DNA of 64,000 bases, from NCBI RefSeq assembly GCF_030463565.1, contig NC_134649.1, forward strand, positions 10,001 through 74,000. The letters are read 5' to 3'. The position numbers were made by a program, and so were the translations under genes. This document shows, piece after piece, positions 59,380 to 64,000 of this stretch. The first letter of the stretch is position 1, and every line of letters begins with the position of its first letter. The notes beneath the pieces are model-generated. The model saw nothing but the letters and a program-made list of their open reading frames with translations, searched no databases and had not been told where the DNA came from. The DNA comes from Pelecanus crispus. Its lineage: Eukaryota > Chordata > Aves > Pelecaniformes > Pelecanidae.

Positions 59380-59482
59380 CTATCAAGGACTCAATTGTAG
59401 GAACCTCTCCGAGATCGTCCAGCAGCTCATGAATTGGATCATTGTGCTCAGGAGCAATTGCATCTTGATGGTCTAAGAGCAA
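59380..59482 (-). CDS. IQGAP1: IQGAP1 coding exon
   Basis: 103 bp between TTCATCTAG and GTGGTCTAG. Reads LLLDHQDAIAPEHNDPIHEL then LDDLGEVPTIESLI, with the last base starting a Gly codon. The donor GTGGTC is weaker than the others but is a valid GT. Confidence 0.94.
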
Positions 59483-59831
59483 CTAGATGAACAGAAAGAA
59501 CATTTATGTTGTTAATCGTACATCCTTTTCTAGACAGTAAAATCACATTACTTTGAGCTGGTATGTTTTAGAAAAAGATCTTATTTCACTGAACTCCAAA
59601 GCAGCAATTATCAACATTCAAAGCTGTGCCATTATCACATACTCGACTACTTTCAAAAGAAACTTAGAGAAGCCACAAGCAAATTACTTAATTCTATAAA
59701 CCGACCAGCTCTTGCACGCTACAAAAGCCAACTTTTAGCCTTGTATTTGGTAACGTTGCGTCTCAGCCAGAAGCAGCATTTTCTTTGTAAGCACTGCTTA
59801 TAAGGAGCAACTGTGACCGATGTATACTTAC

Positions 59832-59964
59832 AGTGTGCGTATTGATGATTTCACCAATAGAAATATAAATAATTGGTTTAGTGAGAGTCACCAAGTCAGA
59901 ATACTCATCAATATTAAATTTATCCTGCAATTCAGGAACCTCACAGGCAGCCTGAAAAAAACGT
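59832..59964 (-). CDS. IQGAP1: IQGAP1 coding exon
   Basis: 133 bp between TTTTTTCTGAAG and GTAAGTATAC. An internal TTTTTTTCAG 13 bp in looks like another acceptor, but only the upstream AG keeps phase with the preceding exon (AG + A = Arg, giving RRFFQAACEVPELQDKF). It continues YSDLVTLTKPIIYISIGEII. Confidence 0.92.
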
Positions 59965-60733
59965 CTTCAGAAAAAAGAAGAAAAGAAGAATCAGTATGAC
60001 TCAGGGTCACGTGATGTATCAAAAGCATTAACTCCCCGTGACAATCACAAGCATAGTCGCTCTTCTTGAAACTATGGTACATTACGGCATACTACCATTT
60101 GTCAGCTTTAGTTTCACACATCAGAAGTAACCTAGTAAATTCAATTATTGGCCATGTTGACATTGGCCCATTTTCCGCATTCACAGGACTGGTCTGCGGC
60201 TCTGGTGACCTCGTTCGCACATCCTCCTGCCTCCACCGCAGTAACACCCCTTGCTCCCAGCAATCTCTGGTTTTCTTTGTTCCAAAACACGAGAGGCATA
60301 AGATGACGATTCTTGAACAAAGCTTACTTCAACTGTATGAACAGCTAAATGCCAACCTGCTTTATTCCTGAGCACCACTGGGATTTCACGTGGAGCCAGG
60401 GTTCATATGGGACAGAAGAATGTATGTCCATTCTAGTTGTCCACGTCCAAAGTATCACAATAAACACGTGCAAAAGCAACCTTTATTCTGGAGACTCCTA
60501 AGTCAAAAATATTTGACTTTGCAATCTCATTCACATACCATGTATCAATCAAATTCCAGGCACACATTGTCATTGATGCTAATGGCAGTCTGGCGTGCAA
60601 TCTCTTATTTTCAACAGACCACATATTTGACAGAGATAGAATTTATCGTATTTAAAATTTATCATTATCCCTTTTTACCTGCAATGTTACCCTTCGCCAA
60701 ACTTCACAACTTAATTAGCTAAGGTCTTCTCAC

Positions 60734-60966
60734 CTGAATTTCTGGTATGACTGTGATAGGTATTCATTAATAATGCTTAGGTGCGCATTGTCTCCCATGA
60801 ACATCTTATTTGATGCAGCATGCTGCAACATCTTTGCAATGGAACCGAGGTTTCTGCGTTGATCCGTGGTCAGCTGACCTCCAGCTGAAAGATCAATGAT
60901 GTCAAACGCATCTGGTGCAACAATGGCTGGATTCATGTAGCGATAATAGAGTAAGTTGCCAACAAT
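60734..60966 (-). CDS. IQGAP1: IQGAP1 coding exon with RasGAP NPAI motif
   Basis: 233 bp between CTTTTCTCAG and GTGAGAAG. Contains IVGNLLYYRYMNPAIVAPDA followed by FDIIDLSAGGQLTTDQRRNL and the motif MLQHAASNKMFMGDNAHLS. This is the structural core corresponding to the FLR..NPAI signature of RasGAPs; in IQGAPs it supports GTPase binding and not catalysis. Confidence 0.96.
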
Positions 60967-63233
60967 CTGAGAAAAGTTGAGTAGAGAAGAAACGCGTCAA
61001 GAAACAAATGTATAGGACTCAACTGAATTTTATTGAAACTACTCTGACTGTGCTTTAATAAATTATTTTCTTGTAAGCCAGAGGCCCCTTCCAAGATAAA
61101 GGTTCTGATGTGCTGCTGTATACAGACACATACTATCCCAAAGAATCTACAGCGGTTAAAAAAAAAAAAAAAAAAAAAATCATTAAGTGACAATAGGACG
61201 GTCAACGCAAAGAGGGAAGACAGAGCACTACTAGTCACAGGACAATACAGCAGCAGGTACTCCTATGCATAAAAATTTAAAACTAACTTATAGAAATGTA
61301 CAGACAGGAGATACTAAAAGTTACCAACGGACTACTCACATGAGCATGAGACAATCTATCAGGAGAATTAAACGTAATTGAGTTAGTCTAACACAGGCAG
61401 AACAATCACGGTATAGAGGAACCCGGTAATGCAGTTTCAATATGGAACAAGAGCTAATTCTTAGAGAAGCGTGCAGAATCGGCCACCGTCTCCGACAAAG
61501 CAAAAATGGTGAGGAAGCATGGCACACCAAGGACCTAAACTGGAGGACACTACTTTCCATTCCTTCTCCAAAGCCCTTTTCTCTTTCAGAATAATTCTTC
61601 GATTAGCCAGCAACATTTTCAGGCGGAGACCCCCCGTTAAAAGTTAGTGAGGGTAACTGAGAGACCATTTAATCCAGAGGTATGAAAATCAGAAGTACAG
61701 ATGACAAATGGCATTTGATGCTTCAAAATCCAATTTACCTAGTCAAACGTGAGCAGCAATAAACTTAAAGGAACCAAAAATAAAGATGTCACGTTATCCT
61801 TATGCTCACAAATATACTTCTAACCTGTATTTGATCAATTTTGCCAAAAGTAATTCCAGCAACGAAAAGGAATTAACCCAACATGCTGACGTAAAGCAAC
61901 AGTTCTCACACCGCATGCTCTAGTATTTTCTGGTGTTTCACAGAACTTTGCAGAGGGCCAGGTCACTGAACCTTGGCTTCACCTGCCTGCCACGTGACAT
62001 AAATGCACGGAAGAAATCGGGATCTGAACAAACAGCTGAAAACAGAGAGAAAAAATCTAGCCATTGCTGATCTAGCCCCAGAAATTATTAACTGCTTTCA
62101 GTGAGGTAACATTTTTGACAACTGTTTCATGCAAGCCCCTGCTGTACTCTCACAGATTATGTCATGGGATGACAATAGTCAAAGCTGTTTACTAGCAGTA
62201 ATAAGAAAACGCATCTGTGAAAGAAACTGTATTAATAACTTTCAAACTCACAGGGGGAGAAGAACAGTTTATTATATGGGTAGCTTTGGTTGCTTAAAAA
62301 AAAAAAAAAAATCTGCGAGTAGTCATTGCATGCAACTGCAGTTTTGACTTTCGTGTGGACAGTTACATTGTTTCCACAAGGATTAACAAAAACTGCAGTT
62401 TTCCACCTAAATTTACAGATGGAAGAAATTAATTCACCTGCATAGAAAGAATCGATGTCTCAGAATGGGAAAGCACAGAACTAGAAGAGAGAAGAAAACA
62501 GCATTCAGATTGGTAATTATTTTGTAATGAAGCAGAGGCAGAGAAGTTTTAAGAGATGTTGTCAAGTATTCTAAGATCCAAACCTTGTTTTATTAACAAG
62601 CAAAGCATTCATGGACATAAAGGCCTTCGCAATTACCAAAAGCCACAAAACCAAAGACATTTCAATGAAAACCCCAAACCTGTGCTCATCTGAGAGTGCC
62701 TACTATTTGGATCCTTTTAGTTCTCCAAATCTACTGAAATGCAAAATACAAAACTGACTAGACATCATGGAAAGCGACTCTCTGCATGTTGCTGTCAAAA
62801 TATCCTAAAGTGTTACAGATAGGGGAATTAGGAGTATCAGAATTTTGCATACAGACTTTTTAACTTGACATTGTCTCTTTAAGAAAGGAGCAGCTGGCTG
62901 TGATCATACCAGCAAAACCAAGGTTTACTTTCTAGGAGCACAAGTACCCCAAGTCAAGAAACCTAAAGGACCAAATGCCCAAGACATTAAAGGCAAAGCA
63001 GAAGCAGCAGGATACCTCCTTCTGAACAACGTATTGCATCTCAGGTGATGCATATGAAGCTAACAATCAAAAGCCCAAGGTGAAACATTTTCTATCCGTA
63101 GAAGTAAATAAATAAGCTTTATATAGGCTTACGTGCACTCCTCTCCACACATACACCCAAAGGAGAAGAATGAGATGTGCTTGCCACAGCCAATTTAGCT
63201 GACAATTATTCGCAAAGGTGTTCAGATCCTCAC

Positions 63234-63318
63234 CTTCAGCAGCTCATCCTCGCCAGCATCAGGAAACTTCTCATGCAGGGAGTCTTTTAATACCTTGGCA
63301 ATGAAACGCATTCCATAA
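63234..63318 (-). CDS. IQGAP1: IQGAP1 coding exon, GAP-related domain
   Basis: 85 bp between TCTCTTGAAG and GTGAGGATC. Reads YGMRFIAKVLKDSLHEKFPD then AGEDELLK, a well-conserved stretch of the GAP-related domain. Phases on both sides fit the neighbours. Confidence 0.94.
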
Positions 63319-63409
63319 CTTCAAGAGAAAGAAAAGGGCAAATAAGACTGCTGCAAGCATAAACCCACCACCAGCTTCTCAGGGTGATACTGTGGTACAC
63401 CAGACTCAC

Positions 63410-63550
63410 GGGATTTTGTCCACTGAACTAACAATGGCAGACAGGAACTTGTCTGTCACTGTCCTCATGTTTCTGATTGAGGCATCCAGGCGCGTCCTCA
63501 CCTCTTCGTGACTTAGAGCTTGTTCGGGTGTAACATCGTACGGCAATTTG
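63410..63550 (-). CDS. IQGAP1: IQGAP1 coding exon, GAP-related domain
   Basis: Most 5' exon in the window. It starts after ..TTCAAATAG and ends before GTGAGTCTGG. The frame reads KLPYDVTPEQALSHEEVRTR and later VTDKFLSAIVSSVDKIP, matching the GAP-related domain of IQGAP1. It begins with one base of a split codon, so an upstream exon outside the window is required. The final codon of the exon is completed by the next one (63,318). Confidence 0.94.
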
Positions 63551-64000
63551 CTATTTGAAAAAGTCAAATATGTTAAGGTGAGTATTCCTCAGGCTAGCAT
63601 ATTTCAAGAATTTCTAGCTTGACACGGAAACAAGCTTATATTCGCTTGGCTACCAAGAGCTGTGCATTGCCTTCAATTAACCTTTTAGGCACTGGAAGAG
63701 CTGAAGACTTCTTGCTTTTACTTCCTCTACTCTCCCTTGCAGTGGCCCCTATGAGAAAAGGCCCAGCTAACCCAAAACTACCTTTTTTACAGCAGGCACA
63801 CTAGGCAAAAAAATGCCATCTGTGACATGCAGCGGTGCTTCAGGCTGCAAATAAATTGGTGAAAAAGCAAGCTTCACATTTGCACATTAAGATGATAAAA
63901 GCTTGGGCACAAGCCAGAAGCTAGAACAGCATCCATAAAATCGATTTAACACAATAGAAACCTCAAGTTCTAGCAAGTCACATGCACTGAAAGAAAAAGA

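Larger units (their letters stand above)
47200..63550 (-). other. IQGAP1: IQGAP1, 3' third of the gene
   Basis: IQGAP1 is a cytoplasmic scaffold that binds active Cdc42/Rac1, calmodulin, actin and MAP-kinase proteins, and shapes the cortical cytoskeleton. Twelve coding exons here splice in phase into about 547 codons with no stop or frameshift. They cover the end of the GAP-related domain, the linker and the RasGAP C-terminal region, and end KKFYGK-stop as I recall for vertebrate IQGAP1. LLYYRYMNPAIVAPDAF corresponds to the conserved RasGAP NPAI motif. The family is not an active GAP. Exons encoding the calponin-homology, WW and IQ parts lie beyond 64,000. Paralogues IQGAP2 and IQGAP3 fit less well at FEISPTEEVGDFEVKAKF. 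Confidence 0.95.

Noticed and set aside
49416-63550. IQGAP2 or IQGAP3 instead of IQGAP1
   Set aside because: The C-terminal signature (FEISPTEEVGDFEVKAKF, FMLHYQ, KKFYGK) agrees with IQGAP1 as I know it. IQGAP2 would have pointed to the Z chromosome in birds, so this mattered.
1-64000. tRNA, rRNA or small nuclear RNA genes
   Set aside because: I saw no cloverleaf with A and B boxes, no ribosomal segment and no recognised small RNA on either strand.

Overview
The window is genomic DNA from a bird. The evidence is a 5'-truncated CR1 LINE, several solo LTRs of a family common in bird genomes, GC-rich minisatellites, and the 3' third of a vertebrate gene, IQGAP1. There are no bacterial-style operons. 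Most open frames are stop-free repeat DNA, not genes.

Right part (about 47-64 kb): the last twelve coding exons of IQGAP1 lie on the minus strand between 63,550 and 49,416. They join into one uninterrupted frame of about 547 codons with GT-AG borders throughout. They cover the end of the GAP-related domain and the whole RasGAP C-terminal region. The introns carry a solo LTR (54,999-55,569), a CR1 tail scrap and one unidentified GC-rich segment. Nothing I recognise as the next gene appears downstream; the gene runs directly into a repeat territory of about 47 kb.

Left part (1-19 kb): three copies of a repeat of about 360 bp with a hairpin (1.34-2.29 kb). A diverged relative of a macrosatellite unit follows (2.9-5.0 kb), broken by a solo LTR. 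Two inverted copies of one retroelement-like repeat lie at 5-6.2 kb and 18-19.2 kb. Between them is a macrosatellite of about 2.14 kb per unit with roughly 3.7 units (7.1-15.1 kb). Each unit carries, on the minus strand, a series of tiny exon-like blocks with GT/AG borders.

Middle part (19-47 kb): a mosaic of paralogous units. Each has a purine-rich minisatellite, a conserved minus-strand block ending in a splice-donor-like GTGAGT, and in the later units a CpG island. Inside it are dense promoter-motif arrays: six 62-bp units with a ZNF143/THAP11-type motif (24.4-24.8 kb), units of about 79 bp pairing a CTCF-like motif with the NRF1 palindrome (38.5-38.8 kb and elsewhere), and a 20-bp minisatellite (25.7, 39.2 and 46.7 kb) that holds most frames open on both strands. 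A block of about 7 kb (26.2-33.3 kb) is repeated at 40.0-46.7 kb. The first copy alone contains a solo LTR and a CR1, which time the duplication. Part of the pair is about 99.8% identical while the flanks are clearly more diverged, which points to gene conversion or layered duplication.

The best candidate for something undescribed is this 19-47 kb territory: a multi-copy, promoter-motif-rich, possibly transcribed minus-strand family next to IQGAP1, together with the exon-bearing macrosatellite on its left. I cannot name a product for either, and all family and transcript statements about them are inference.
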